A stretch of DNA of 64,000 nucleotides from Galdieria partita (GCA_025991245.1 BQMJ01000007.1:62001-126000), one strand, 5' to 3'; positions 21,600 through 31,868 are shown, numbered from the stretch's first letter. Notes: generated by a model not told the origin, from the letters alone. Numbers and translations are program-made.

Positions 21600-21617
21600 C
21601 CCCAATTGGGCACAATT

Positions 21618-22737
21618 CTAAGAAGAGGAGGCGGCATCATTGCTGTCTGCTTCGTATTGTGAAACTCTTTCAGCACTTTCGGAACAACATTGAGTTGTCT
21701 GTTTAGATAAGGACATTCCTGAACGTTTCACAGCTAATACTCCTTGACCTCTATCTAAACTGGTCTTGAATTGACAAGCTTTACATATTGTCTGGCTGGA
21801 AATACTTCCACAACGAATACATTGTTGAGCAACTCTTGTTTTGGACTCTTCCTTATTCAACGAAATACATGATAAAGAATATAAAATATCGGATATCGAA
21901 TGAGGTCGCATTCTTTCCAAACTCTTCAAATATTCTCTCGCATGGCCTCGATAAGCAAAAGGTGCATAAATACACTCTGTTGCAAAATATTTTAGTTTCT
22001 TGAAATACGCATACATTAGTATTTCTTTTTCATATACTTGTTTCAACGGCTTTACTCGGCGAATCTTGTTGAAAACACTTTCATCAGTAGTGCGATAACT
22101 ACCATTCTCTTCCATAACACTCCTCGAAAATCTAGCGTGGTCTCCTCTCAAAAGATTAAGCAATACTGTCTCTGCTATATCATCTGCATTATGTCCAGTT
22201 GTAAGCACATTAGCTTGAATCTTTTCAGCTCCTCTATCGAGAGCTTGTCTACGAAAGACACCACAAAAAGTGCAATTGCTTTTCCTTCCAATTTGGGAAA
22301 CCACTTGATCCATAGTCCAATCATATAGTTCACTATAGGATACAATATATAAAGGAAGCTTATAATCATCTCTATTTTGTTCAACCGTTCTCAAAGAGTC
22401 GTCCCTGTAGCCATGTATTCCTTCGTCTACAGAAAGCAACCACAAGTCCCAATTGTAACAATATCTTTCGTTTAGTATCTTTAGAACATATGCCAAAACA
22501 GTCGAATCTTATTTCTTTAGTATATTACAAGATGAAAATTCCTCTCCACTTACCTTTACCACCAGAAGCACCTATAGCTACCCTTTCGCCAGGTTGCAAT
22601 AGACACTCTTCAACAATAGTTTGATGAACAGTGTCTTCAAAATATTCATAAAAGCAACAACGGCACAAATACTTGTCTTCTCTACCAACTAAAATATTTG
22701 CAAAAGCTTTTTCACAATGACTACAAAGACGCTTCAT
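21618..22737 (-). CDS. CTU1: CTU1/NCS6 cytoplasmic tRNA 2-thiolation enzyme
   Basis: Two exons (22554-22737 and 21618-22507) give 357 residues. The N-terminal zinc-binding CSHCEKAF...CRCCFYEYF is followed by the PP-loop [13 protein letters not shown], which spans the exon junction. The catalytic Cys block is [19 protein letters not shown], then [22 protein letters not shown]-terminal zinc finger [16 protein letters not shown] is present. CTU1 with CTU2 transfers sulfur from URM1 to U34 of tRNA Lys, Glu and Gln, making mcm5s2U. The TRM9-like gene at 29.7 kb would act in the same modification. The length equals the family norm. Confidence 0.92.
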
Positions 22738-22781
22738 ATTAAACAAGATCACTAAGGAAATAGCGGTGGTTCATTGTTGGA

Positions 22782-24622
22782 ATGCCGATACCTTTTGTTG
22801 TACATACCAGTAATGGACATAAGATATATCACGTAAACAATAATACTTCACAACAGAAACCGGAATGGTTAAAGAATTCTTCTGCCAAAAAGCATAAAAG
22901 AGAACAAGTCCGACGTGGAGGAGTTGAAATTTTGCAAGACTTTGAGTTTCCTACTTTTTGCTCAAAAGTAAAGCAATCTTTGGTAAGTGAAATATTTGTT
23001 AGAAAGCAAGTTGGGTTGAGTGATATCTTATGTGTATAGGACGGTAACTATATTGTTGCCATTGGGGGTTATCCTCCTCAGGTAAAGGTTTACGATGTTC
23101 ATCAAGTCTCGTTAAAGTTCGAGCGCCATTTGGACTATGATATGATAGACTTTCAAATTCTTGAAGAAGACTGGAAAAAGCTCGTGTTTCTTTGTACAGA
23201 CAGAAGATTAGAGTTTCATTCCCAAGTAAGTGTTGATTTATTGACTTGATGCAGTAAAGGGAAGCTTTCTTTAGTATGGTTCTCATTATCGTACCCGTAT
23301 ACCTAAGAACGGAAGAGATTTGATGATCGATCGTCATACAGCAGATTTGCATATAGTAACTAGTGGCCCAGAAGTATATCGTTTCAACTTAGATCGTGGA
23401 CAGTTCATGTCTCCGTGGGAGACTTCATTAAGTGAAGGTATTCAAGTATGTGGAATGAATCCAGTTTATTCTATGATGGCATATGGAGGAGAAGATGGTT
23501 GTTTGGAAATTTGGGATCCTCGTTGTAGAGAGAGAGCAGCAAAGTTAGATGTCGCTACTTTTATTCCATCTTCAGATGAATATGCAGATATTGGAGTTAG
23601 TAGTCTGCGTTTTGATGAGATGGATGGAATATCTATGGCTGTAGGTATGGCCTCAGGATATTGTCTATTATTTGATATTCGTTCTTCCCATCCACTGGTT
23701 GTGAAGAATCAAGGATATGGATTGCCGGTAGAAGGAATCAAATTTCATTCCAAAACTCGTAATATTCTTTCACACGATAGGAAAAGTATAAAAGTATGGC
23801 AACGTGAAAAGGGCGACAATTTTGCTACAATGGAATCCAGTTTGGACGTTCATCACACATGTCTGATTGGAGATAGTGGATTGCTATTTGTGGCAAAAGC
23901 AGATAGACCAATACATAGTTATTATGTTCCTGCGTTGGGAACTGCACCCAAATGGTGTTCTTTCTTAGATAATCTTACGGAAGAATTGGAAGAACAACCA
24001 CAAAATGTAGTTTATGAAAATTATCAATTTGTCACACGTAATGAGTTGGAGTCCATTGGCTTACAACAGCTGATAGGAAGTGATCTTTTAAGGCCATATA
24101 TGCATGGATTCTTTATTGATTTGAAATTATATTGCAAGGCCAAAGATGCTGCAGATCCTCAGGCATATGAAGAATATCGCAAACAAAAATTACAAGAGAA
24201 ACTTGAAAAACTTCGTTCCACTAGGATTGCCAAAAGACCTAAATATCCAAAAGTGAACAAAGAAAAGTGGGAGCAACAGTCTAATTCTTCGATTTTACAA
24301 GATTCCCGATTTAAAGCTATGTTTGAGAACCCCGATTTCGAAATCCAACAAGATGATGAGAGATATCGACAGACGCATTCATCGAGATCCAACAAAATGA
24401 TTAGGAAACCAAATACTTCTTATTCGGAGCAAAATTACTATCCATTGAATGGTAAGTATTTCCCAATCTTCTTTACAAGGCATACAAAATAAACATGTAA
24501 CCATAGATGCAAACGAAAGTCATTCTGTATCTCCCAACGAAATGCAACAAACGAAAGAAGAAGAACGATTGCCATTATTGGCTCGATTGAATAGAAAACA
24601 AAGACAACCTCGTCTTTCATAA
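22782..24622 (+). CDS. NOL10/ENP2 nucleolar WD-repeat protein
   Basis: Four exons (22782-22982, 23040-23225, 23275-24451, 24507-24622) join in frame to 559 residues. The opening, with GHKIYHVNN and then WLKNSSAKKHKREQ, matches the NOL10 start. The WD40 propeller covers about 60-345 with DGNYIVAIGGYPPQVKVYD and YGGEDGCLEIWDPRC. The C-terminal NUC153 region holds DSRFKAMFENPDFEI, a signature of this family. NOL10/Enp2 is a component of the small-subunit processome and acts in 18S rRNA maturation in the nucleolus. The protein is somewhat shorter than the human one (688 aa), mostly in the C-terminal tail. Confidence 0.9.
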
Positions 24623-24642
24623 CACATCCATCGATGATGATA

Positions 24643-26613
24643 TTACGAATTTTGATAATATTTTATCCAAAAATGGATGTTTGAAAGCCACGGCGATGTT
24701 GACAAGAGAGACTTTTCATACCATTGAAAGAAACGAAAGACTATACTCTTTTCTATATCGTCATGAAGGATCGAATAACAGATTGACTTGCTTTGACAAT
24801 TCTTTGAAAGAATAAAACGAGGCCACATGAAGACTATTGTCCATGCAAGAATTGTCCTTTGAGATAGGCTCAGTTGCTCCATTTGTAGTAGACTAACAAG
24901 TCGTTCAATAAGAATCCAAAAATGGCGACTTTGAAGTTCACTCTCCGGAGAAGAGAAAGAAAACAATAATAACCAAGTCCTACCAACAACTGCTAACAGA
25001 ACTAGACAAGATTGCCATAAAGGAAAGGAGTCTACACTTAGTCGCAACCATTTCCAAATATGTTCTCCAATGACTTTTTCATAACCTACTTTGGTGGATT
25101 GTTCAAAAACATAAATACTCAATAGATAACCCATCATGAGTTGTATCCAGTCACTCACATCATTCTGATTGGATGAGAATATCAACTTTTTTTGTTCATA
25201 TTTTCTTTCTAGGGCTAATAATAACCAATCTAGTCTATGAGGAGAGTGATATATGTTGAGGGGAGTTTGAGAGTTGTGATAACCTATCTTGCATACGAAC
25301 GAAAAAGGTAACCATCGAAGAACAAATAAAACAGTTTCTGATAGTAACTCGTTATGTTGTAAGGAATGATGACAATTCATTTGCTGGATCCAGTCTCCAT
25401 TACAAGTTTCTCTCATCCATTGGAATAAAGCTTCCATTCCATTTCTATATGATATAGTTGAATATGGCGACGAATATATATAAAACAAGTCTAAATAAAG
25501 TGATAAGATTGCTTCTGAATAATGTTGCAATTGGTAGATTTGTAGAATACTCATCAAGATGCCTTGAAACATTTCCGACATTGTACTTCGACGAGCTGAG
25601 CAATCTGAACAACCAAAGAATCTCAACAAAAGATTTTGAATATAAAGTGGCGATAATCGATTGAAAAAGTTCAAACTATTACTTGACAATTGGTTTGTAA
25701 TGTCCACTTTCGATAATAAGACTTCCAACATAACTATGAAACTACCCATCATTTTCCATCCATAGTTGTTCCAATTTGCACAATCCAACAGATATGAACA
25801 TAAAGAGTCGACAAAATATGTAATGGAATTGCCTTGACGCACATATTCAACACTTTCTACCAAAACGTTGGTCAAATCCCACTCACATACACTCCTTTGA
25901 ATACTTTGATAAAGATGACTCTGTATATCTTGAATAATCACTTCAGTAGGTTTCATGGAAGATGCAAAATTTTTCTGGTAAGTCTTAAATATTGTATTCA
26001 CAACATGAAGAATATCTTCGTTCTTACATGTCGCAACTGACAACTTGTTATAATGAAGTACTGCCTGATAACTACAACTGGACCCAAAGTAAAACTGTTC
26101 CAAGTGACAATAACCCCAGTTATGGATATTCTTGTTTGTTACAGAAAGATTAGACTCTTGAAACACAGCTTGGCTTGTTGTTTCGTTTGTATTTTGAAGA
26201 TAATTGTCTCCTTTATCAACAAGAGAAGTCGATGTAGACATATGAGCACTAACGATGTCTCCCTCGAGTCGCCTAGATTCCAAGGAGAAACATTGCGGAC
26301 TAGTACTATCAATGAACACGTCTAAGACATGTGATAATATAGTAGATAACATTGCTGTCATTTGTAAAAGGCTTTCATCCGAAACTTTGGTCAACACAGA
26401 CGCATACAAACCAAGAAATGCTTCTGCTTCTTCCACAACTTGATATAACTTGTACGGTATGCTACTACTCATGAAAGTTTCCGCATCATGAATACAAATA
26501 GACTCACGTAGTTTGTAAAGTTTTCCTTTTAAAGTTTGTAGTTTATCCAATATGGACTTTTTATGTGTTGTGTTGAGTTCCTTCTTATCCCCACATTGCC
26601 ATTCTGTTGCCAT
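24643..26613 (-). CDS. Unknown large helical protein
   Basis: A 656-residue intronless protein that I do not recognise. It is rich in leucine, serine, tryptophan and aromatic residues and appears all alpha-helical, without signal peptide or clear membrane helices. Long amphipathic segments such as LYQVVEEAEAFLGLYASVL and LQMTAMLSTILSHVLDVFI suggest an ARM/HEAT-like solenoid, with a Ser/Asn-rich loop at about 110-165. Its ATG is 131 bp from that of the divergent ubiquilin gene, and its stop is 20 bp from NOL10. It could be a rapidly evolving subunit of a nuclear complex, but nothing in the sequence proves this. Confidence 0.75.
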   Translation of the reverse strand: MATEWQCGDKKELNTTHKKSILDKLQTLKGKLYKLRESICIHDAETFMSSSIPYKLYQVVEEAEAFLGLYASVLTKVSDESLLQMTAMLSTILSHVLDVFIDSTSPQCFSLESRRLEGDIVSAHMSTSTSLVDKGDNYLQNTNETTSQAVFQESNLSVTNKNIHNWGYCHLEQFYFGSSCSYQAVLHYNKLSVATCKNEDILHVVNTIFKTYQKNFASSMKPTEVIIQDIQSHLYQSIQRSVCEWDLTNVLVESVEYVRQGNSITYFVDSLCSYLLDCANWNNYGWKMMGSFIVMLEVLLSKVDITNQLSSNSLNFFNRLSPLYIQNLLLRFFGCSDCSARRSTMSEMFQGILMSILQIYQLQHYSEAILSLYLDLFYIYSSPYSTISYRNGMEALFQWMRETCNGDWIQQMNCHHSLQHNELLSETVLFVLRWLPFSFVCKIGYHNSQTPLNIYHSPHRLDWLLLALERKYEQKKLIFSSNQNDVSDWIQLMMGYLLSIYVFEQSTKVGYEKVIGEHIWKWLRLSVDSFPLWQSCLVLLAVVGRTWLLLFSFSSPESELQSRHFWILIERLVSLLQMEQLSLSQRTILAWTIVFMWPRFILSKNCQSKSICYSILHDDIEKSIVFRFFQWYEKSLLSTSPWLSNIHFWIKYYQNS

Positions 26614-26744
26614 TTTTTTTGTCTTTGCGCTTGTTGGGTTTCTGAGTGAACTGTCTTAAACGACAAGTAAGAGTCAGGTTTGCTTGTATAGGTTTCAGAA
26701 ACTAACCAAATTTTAGGTTTTATTAAGTTTCGTAGGGTTCTGTT

Positions 26745-28362
26745 ATGAAGGTAAATATAAAGGCTTCGACGGGAGGAAAGTATACCATTTCTGTTGAAGA
26801 CCTGAGCGAAACTGTGGGTTCCTTTAAAGGCCGTTTGGCAGAGTTGTGTGGAATTCCAGCAGATAATCAGCGCCTTATTTTCAAAGGACATATACTGAAG
26901 GACGTTCAGACTATGAACGACTTGAAAGAGAAACATGGCCTTGAAGATGGTCAGACAATGCATTTGGTTCGAGGAGCAGGTGGAGGACCGAACACAAACT
27001 CTTCAACTGCAAATAATAGTGTACAACCAAATACAACTTCTAATAACCAGTCTATGGGGTCTTCTCCTGGAAGTTGGAATACTTTTGGAACTTCACAACC
27101 CCAAACAACCACGAGCTCCAATGCACAACCTTTCAATATGTTTGGAGGTCAATCTGCTCCAACTGGGACTACTCCTTCAGGATTTGCAAATATGGAGTCC
27201 TTTGGAAATGCCGCCAATGTACAACAACAACTTATGCAGAATCCAGAACTTATGAGACAAGTAATGAACTCTCCTATGATGCAATCTCTTTTACAGAATC
27301 CAGAACTTATGCGCTCCATGATGATGAACAATCCTCAGATGAGACAACTTATGGAACAGAATCCAGAGTTATCTCATGTCATGAATGATCCACAAGTATT
27401 GGTAAGTAATATGAAATCGATTGTAATGTTTTGCTAAAACTTTTTAGAGACAAGCTATGGAAATGGCAAGTAATCCTTCTCTTATGGCAGAAATGATGAG
27501 AAATACGGATAGAGCAATGGCTAATATTGAAATGATGCCTGGTGGATTTGATGCCTTGAGACGAATGTATTCAAATATTCAAGAGCCACTTTATCAATCA
27601 GCCACTGAAATGACTGGAAACAATGAAAATGCAAACAATACATCCGGAGCAACTGCACCAACATCTCAAAGTGACGATTTTACAACTTGGAACAACTCCA
27701 ACAACAATGCTTCTACCACAAACAATTCCAGTGGAACTACGAATCCTTTTGGAATGCCTTTTCCTGCTATCGATCCCAATACTATGGCAAGTCTTTTGGA
27801 GAATCCTGGTGTGCAGCAAATGTTACAAAATATGTTTTCAGACCCTTCAACTGTGGAATCAGTTCTCATGAGCAATCCACAACTACGGCAAATGGTGGAA
27901 TCCAATCCTCAGATGATGAATATGTTGAGGAATCCTGACTTTCTGAGGACAATGTCAAATCCTCAGTTTTTGCGCACTATGTTTCAATTACAACAAGCTT
28001 TTCAATCATCGACGAATCCAAATATGGCATCGTTTCCTTCATCCCATGATAGTAACCATAACATGAGTAATACAACTCCCACAAGTACTTTCCAACCCAA
28101 TCCTACTGTTGGTTCTACACCTGACATGAGTTCTTTGTTTTCTCTTTTGGGATCATCTTCCTTTACCAATAATGCATCGTTTGTTGATCCTGCAATTGCG
28201 AATATGACTGAAGAACAGTTGGAATCACACTTTCATAATCAGTTGGAACAGTTGAGAGAAATGGGCTTCTTAGATAAACATATGTGTTTGGAAGCACTCA
28301 AATATACCAATGGCAATGTTGCTGCAGCAGTAGAAAGATTGTTGAATCAGTTTGGTGGCTAA
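26745..28362 (+). CDS. Ubiquilin (UBL-STI1-UBA proteasome shuttle)
   Basis: Two exons (26745-27401 and 27448-28362) give 523 residues. The order is an N-terminal ubiquitin-like domain (about 1-75, ending LEDGQTMHLVRG), a Ser/Asn/Thr-rich linker, four methionine-rich STI1-type segments with repeated NPELMRQ / NPQMRQLME motifs, a second Asn/Ser-rich linker, and a C-terminal UBA domain (LEQLREMGFLDKHMCLEALK). Ubiquilins bind ubiquitylated clients and the proteasome and chaperone membrane proteins in the cytosol. The domain order and length match the animal, plant and yeast (Dsk2) family. Very secure. Confidence 0.95.
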
Positions 28363-28474
28363 TATAAATGTTATCCTTTCAAAGCCCAAAAAATTTACTT
28401 TTCTCGAAAAGGACTGTTTTTCTAGGAATTGAGGGCGATTGATTGTTGGTTGGTCGTTTCCGTTATTCAACTTG

Positions 28475-28804
28475 ATGATTCAAATAAGAACTGTATTAAA
28501 GGTACTCGACAATTCAGGGCCTAAAACAGCAAGGTGTATAGGAATTCTTGGACCACCTAAGAAGTTTGCTACTGTTGGTGACAAGATTGTGGTTGCTGCA
28601 GAGGGCAAAGTCTATCACGGTATCGTAGCGTGTTGTAAGGTGGAAAAGAAGAGACCAGATGGGTCTTTTGTGAGAATTGATCAGAATGGAGTTATTCTAG
28701 TGGAGTCGAATGGGAAGCCTGTGGGCAATCGAGTATTCGGAGTCCTGAGTGATCGAGTGAAGCAACCTGAAATTCTCTCTTTGGGACGAGTCAAAACTAT
28801 TTGA
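28475..28804 (+). CDS. Bacterial-type ribosomal protein L14 (uL14), nuclear-encoded organellar
   Basis: A 109-residue protein starting MIQIRTVLKVLDNSGPKTAR, the uL14 opening, with the later signature KKRPDGSFVRIDQNGVILVE and GNRVFGVLSDRV. It is bacterial rather than eukaryotic/archaeal L23-type in length and motif, so it should serve an organelle. Because red algal plastid genomes normally keep rpl14, the mitochondrion is the likelier site (inference). uL14 lies at the subunit interface of the large subunit. It is about 13 residues shorter than bacterial L14. No targeting extension precedes the ATG; an upstream in-frame stretch opens only from TTG at 28439. Confidence 0.85.
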   Translation: MIQIRTVLKVLDNSGPKTARCIGILGPPKKFATVGDKIVVAAEGKVYHGIVACCKVEKKRPDGSFVRIDQNGVILVESNGKPVGNRVFGVLSDRVKQPEILSLGRVKTI

Positions 28805-28827
28805 GTGTTTAGTCTGAAAAATAATAT

Positions 28828-29739
28828 TTACTGTTGTGTAGTTTGATTAGAAACAAGTAAGAATTTTGCTTGTAACCAACGTCGAGTCATATTCTTATTT
28901 TCTTTTCGATTAACAACTGCTTTGGTATGCGTTTTCAACTCCAAGGTCTTCCAGTGACTCGATGGAAATAAAGATTGCAAAAAGGACTCAGTAAAGTAAT
29001 AAGCTAAAGTTCCATCACCTCGAAGATACAAGTTTCTATCTATGCAGTTTTTAGGATGTTGTCGAATTTGTGTCAAGTCACCAAAGGCATAGTCTCGAAA
29101 CAATACTTTCCCTGTTCCTGGTTTCAATAACTTTTGTGCCAACTCCACCGTACCATTCATTTCTTGAGGAAATTGTGCCGATAAAGTCCAAAATAATGTA
29201 ACATAATCTACTGAGTGGAGAGGTATGACTTGACAGATCTTCTGTTCATCTTTGGCCGTATCAGCAACAAAAGCATAGATACGACGAGAATCATATTCCA
29301 CATTGTCCCGCAATAAACGAATAGCTTCTTCGCTAAAGTCAATACCAAACACAAAAAGACTCGGATTCGCTCGAATGAGAGGAAAAATACTATTACCAAC
29401 TCCACATCCAAGTTCTAAAACAATGATATGTTGACGTGACTTTAGCTCTTCCAATGAAGGCGGCTCTACACATTTTTGTCCTTGCCACTGCACCGGTGGA
29501 TGCCAAGTGTGCGGTTCGACACCTGCAGGCAAAAGCTCAGGAAAAAAGTAACGCAAGTTGTAGCGATTCTTAAAGAACTTATTTTGTTTCGTGGTATAGA
29601 ACTGATTCCAATCTTTTGTCGTAGAAAAAGTCTCTGATGTTCTTTGCTGAAAACTATTTTCTAAATATTTGGCTATTTCATCGCTTTCAAGTTGTGCTAT
29701 TGACAAGGCTTTCAATGAACGTGAAGAATAATTCTGCAT
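28828..29739 (-). CDS. METTL2/6/8-type tRNA 3-methylcytidine methyltransferase
   Basis: A 303-residue intronless protein. The family block WNQFYTTKQNKFFKNRYNL lies at about 45-62, the SAM-binding motif IIVLELGCGVGNSIFPL at about 105-122, and the acidic strand FGIDFSEEAIRLL at 133-145. YVTLFWTLSAQFPQEM and VLFRDYAFGDLTQIR match motifs IV-VI of METTL2/6 and yeast Trm140, and the C-terminal YFTESFLQSLF also fits. The expected reaction is 3-methylcytidine formation at position 32 of certain tRNAs. The start codon is two bases from the ATG of the divergent TRM9-like gene (CATAAATG). Confidence 0.88.
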   Translation of the reverse strand: MQNYSSRSLKALSIAQLESDEIAKYLENSFQQRTSETFSTTKDWNQFYTTKQNKFFKNRYNLRYFFPELLPAGVEPHTWHPPVQWQGQKCVEPPSLEELKSRQHIIVLELGCGVGNSIFPLIRANPSLFVFGIDFSEEAIRLLRDNVEYDSRRIYAFVADTAKDEQKICQVIPLHSVDYVTLFWTLSAQFPQEMNGTVELAQKLLKPGTGKVLFRDYAFGDLTQIRQHPKNCIDRNLYLRGDGTLAYYFTESFLQSLFPSSHWKTLELKTHTKAVVNRKENKNMTRRWLQAKFLLVSNQTTQQ

Positions 29740-29741
29740 AA

Positions 29742-30533
29742 ATGTATTCGGATGATATCGATACGAGTATTATTTGGCTTCCTTCACCTGAAAATGAATA
29801 TGAAGGAGACTGGTTAGAAGAAAGCTTTGTAGACAAGTATTATTATTCTATTCAAGAAGAGCAGTCTGAAAGCAATGCCTCTGGAACAAAGTTATTTCCT
29901 GAAGAAGAAACAATAGTCTGTTTTGTTCAAAGTTTTTCGGTAGGTTTCATGATATTCGTTCTATTCTTTGCCAATAAGGAACAGTTGTTGCTTTTGGATG
30001 TTGGTTGTGGTAGGAAAGGAAGCTTATCTCACGTAGATTGGCAACATAGGCCATTTCCTTTGTTTTGGTTAGGAGTTGACAAATATACTGACACCGTTTG
30101 TCAGTTTCAGGTGGCTTCGAAGAGACCTCATATTATCATGGAAGGAATTGTGGCAAGTGCTTATGCACTACCCTTTCGTGATAAAGTTTTCGATACTATT
30201 TTATGTCAAAGTGTATTACATCATTGTCCCACAAAATACAAACGACAACTCGTGTGGCAAAATATTTATGCGGCGTGCCTTTTGAAACAAACATTCTGCA
30301 TTTATTTGACTGTTTGTGCTTTTGAACAAACAGAACGACGACTAGCTTCACAAGATGCTTTGGTTCCTGATATTAAGGGAAGAATAGCATTTTATCATTT
30401 TTTTACAAGAAAAGAACTCGAAGAATGCTATCCTCATTCACAAATAACGACAGAAAGAGATCAGCATGCAGTATTGCTCTTAAATGGAGAGAATGATTCC
30501 TCCTCATCAAACGATGGAAACACAAGAAGATGA
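29742..30533 (+). CDS. TRM9/ALKBH8-like tRNA wobble-uridine methyltransferase
   Basis: 263 residues as an open frame. Class I SAM motifs are LLLLDVGCGRKGS (motif I), FWLGVDKYTD (motif II), ASAYALPFRDKVFDTILCQSVLHHC (motifs III-IV, strongly TRM9-like) and CAFEQTERRL near the end. TRM9/ALKBH8 methylates cm5U34 to mcm5U34 in tRNA and needs the partner Trm112. Residues 67-79 are an unusual hydrophobic insert exactly before motif I; it coincides with a possible in-frame 39-nt intron (29940-29978, GTAGGT...AATAAG), whose removal would give 250 residues. The 3' end overlaps the start of the THOC7-like gene. Confidence 0.72.
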   Translation: MYSDDIDTSIIWLPSPENEYEGDWLEESFVDKYYYSIQEEQSESNASGTKLFPEEETIVCFVQSFSVGFMIFVLFFANKEQLLLLDVGCGRKGSLSHVDWQHRPFPLFWLGVDKYTDTVCQFQVASKRPHIIMEGIVASAYALPFRDKVFDTILCQSVLHHCPTKYKRQLVWQNIYAACLLKQTFCIYLTVCAFEQTERRLASQDALVPDIKGRIAFYHFFTRKELEECYPHSQITTERDQHAVLLLNGENDSSSSNDGNTRR

Positions 30534-31258
30534 TCCTATTTTGGTGCGACGTGCTTTAGCTAGAGAAACCAACCTAAAGAACTTGTCTAAAAGAATAGCC
30601 AGCGTTTATGTGCTTTGGTGTCGATTGGGACAACAGGATACTTTACAACAACAAGAAGAATTTTTGGCTCTTCGCAACGCACTATGGAAAGAACTGACCC
30701 GTTATGAGCTGAACTTGAAGAAACTAGTATTGATAGGGTAAGAAAGTAAAGGATGGCCTTTTTTAACTTTTTTTTTTAAAGAACTTTAGGAATACGACTC
30801 TCTATGAGGACAAACAGTTGCAGACCACCGAAAGACAGATTCAACAAGATATTCAACGAGTTCAATTAGAAGTAGAACAACTTAGGGGACAGCTGCAGAT
30901 AGAAAGGACTCAACGTAGAAGAAAGGAAGAATATAGTTTAATTGCTTCCTCTATAATGGAGTTGCCTGACAGAGAAAAGCTACAAAAAGAGTTTGAACAA
31001 ACTATGAAAGACATACAACACTTGGAACAGCAGAAACAACAATTGGAGTTCGAGAAGGAGCAGCGTGCACGACAGTTTCAGTTACTTTTGCAATCTATCA
31101 AAGAGCTTTCTAGTCAAACTGATGATTCTTGGTATAGTTGGTGGAAGCACTGGGTTGCAAGTAATACAGCGCAACAAAACCCCTCAAATATTTCATATCA
31201 AGCAGAAGAACAAACGCCAAACAAGGAAAATGAGACTGTTAACATGGAAGACTCTTAG
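30514..31258 (+). CDS. THOC7-like THO complex subunit
   Basis: Two exons (30514-30737 and 30790-31258, 52-nt intron) give 230 residues. The N-terminal part (DDPILVRRALARETNLKNLSKRI) resembles the THOC7/Mft1 start, and most of the rest is one long coiled coil (about 60-190) rich in Q, E and K. The C-terminus has a WYSWWKHW patch and a polar tail. THOC7 is part of the THO complex linking transcription elongation to mRNA export. ATG 30514 lies inside the last 20 bp of the TRM9-like CDS; ATG 30484 would lengthen the overlap to 50 bp. Coiled-coil proteins are hard to assign, so the name is moderate. Confidence 0.6.
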
Positions 31259-31413
31259 AGTCCCTGCAAAAGTCTACAGATATCGACAATCACTTTGAAG
31301 TTGCATTTGATTACTTTTATTATGGGTTGACTTGTATGATTCTTCAGAGTGGATGGATGAAATTTGACGACTATCGAATTGCTCATTTCTTGTAAATTTG
31401 GCCGTAAGGAAGA

Positions 31414-31662
31414 ATGAGAATCAGAGTCAAGTCTTCCGTGTATACTTCTGCCAAGAAAAGGTTTCAGTATCTAGCTTTTAATAAAACAGAACCATGGAAG
31501 TATGGTTATAACAAATTACGATATCTTCAAGGAGAAATAAAAAATAAAAAGTGGTTAAGTCCTGGTCACATTACTTCGAGAAATGACAAAAAGTGGCATC
31601 AAGTTCGACACGAAAGTGACTGGAGCTATATTCAGAAGAATGAGGAGAAAGTATATGAATAG
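31414..31662 (+). CDS. Small basic protein, possibly organellar ribosomal bL35-like
   Basis: An 82-residue basic protein. The start, MRIRVKSSVYTSAKKRFQYL, recalls the bL35 opening (Lys-rich, then AKKRF), and the middle KYGYNKLRYLQGEIKNKKWL could match the H-L and K-R-rich strand of mitochondrial L35. The acidic C-terminal tail of about 20 residues is not typical of bacterial L35. If correct, the site is the large subunit of an organellar ribosome. The coding character is good and the gene stands alone between THOC7 and 6-phosphogluconate dehydrogenase. The family assignment is tentative. Confidence 0.45.
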   Translation: MRIRVKSSVYTSAKKRFQYLAFNKTEPWKYGYNKLRYLQGEIKNKKWLSPGHITSRNDKKWHQVRHESDWSYIQKNEEKVYE

Positions 31663-31868
31663 GAAGAGAAGTACCCTGAGAGACAACGTCTTGCTTTGGA
31701 ACAAGAAGCCGTAGAAACTTCGAGTAGATAGAAGAACAGTGGTGTAAGTAGGAGCCTTTATTTCAAAGTCTTCATATGAAAACCAACCAGTAAACAAAAA
31801 TATTTTGAATCTGATCAGTTTGATGTACTTTTGCAGACTAAGAACTTGTGTATTTTTCATAATCACAG

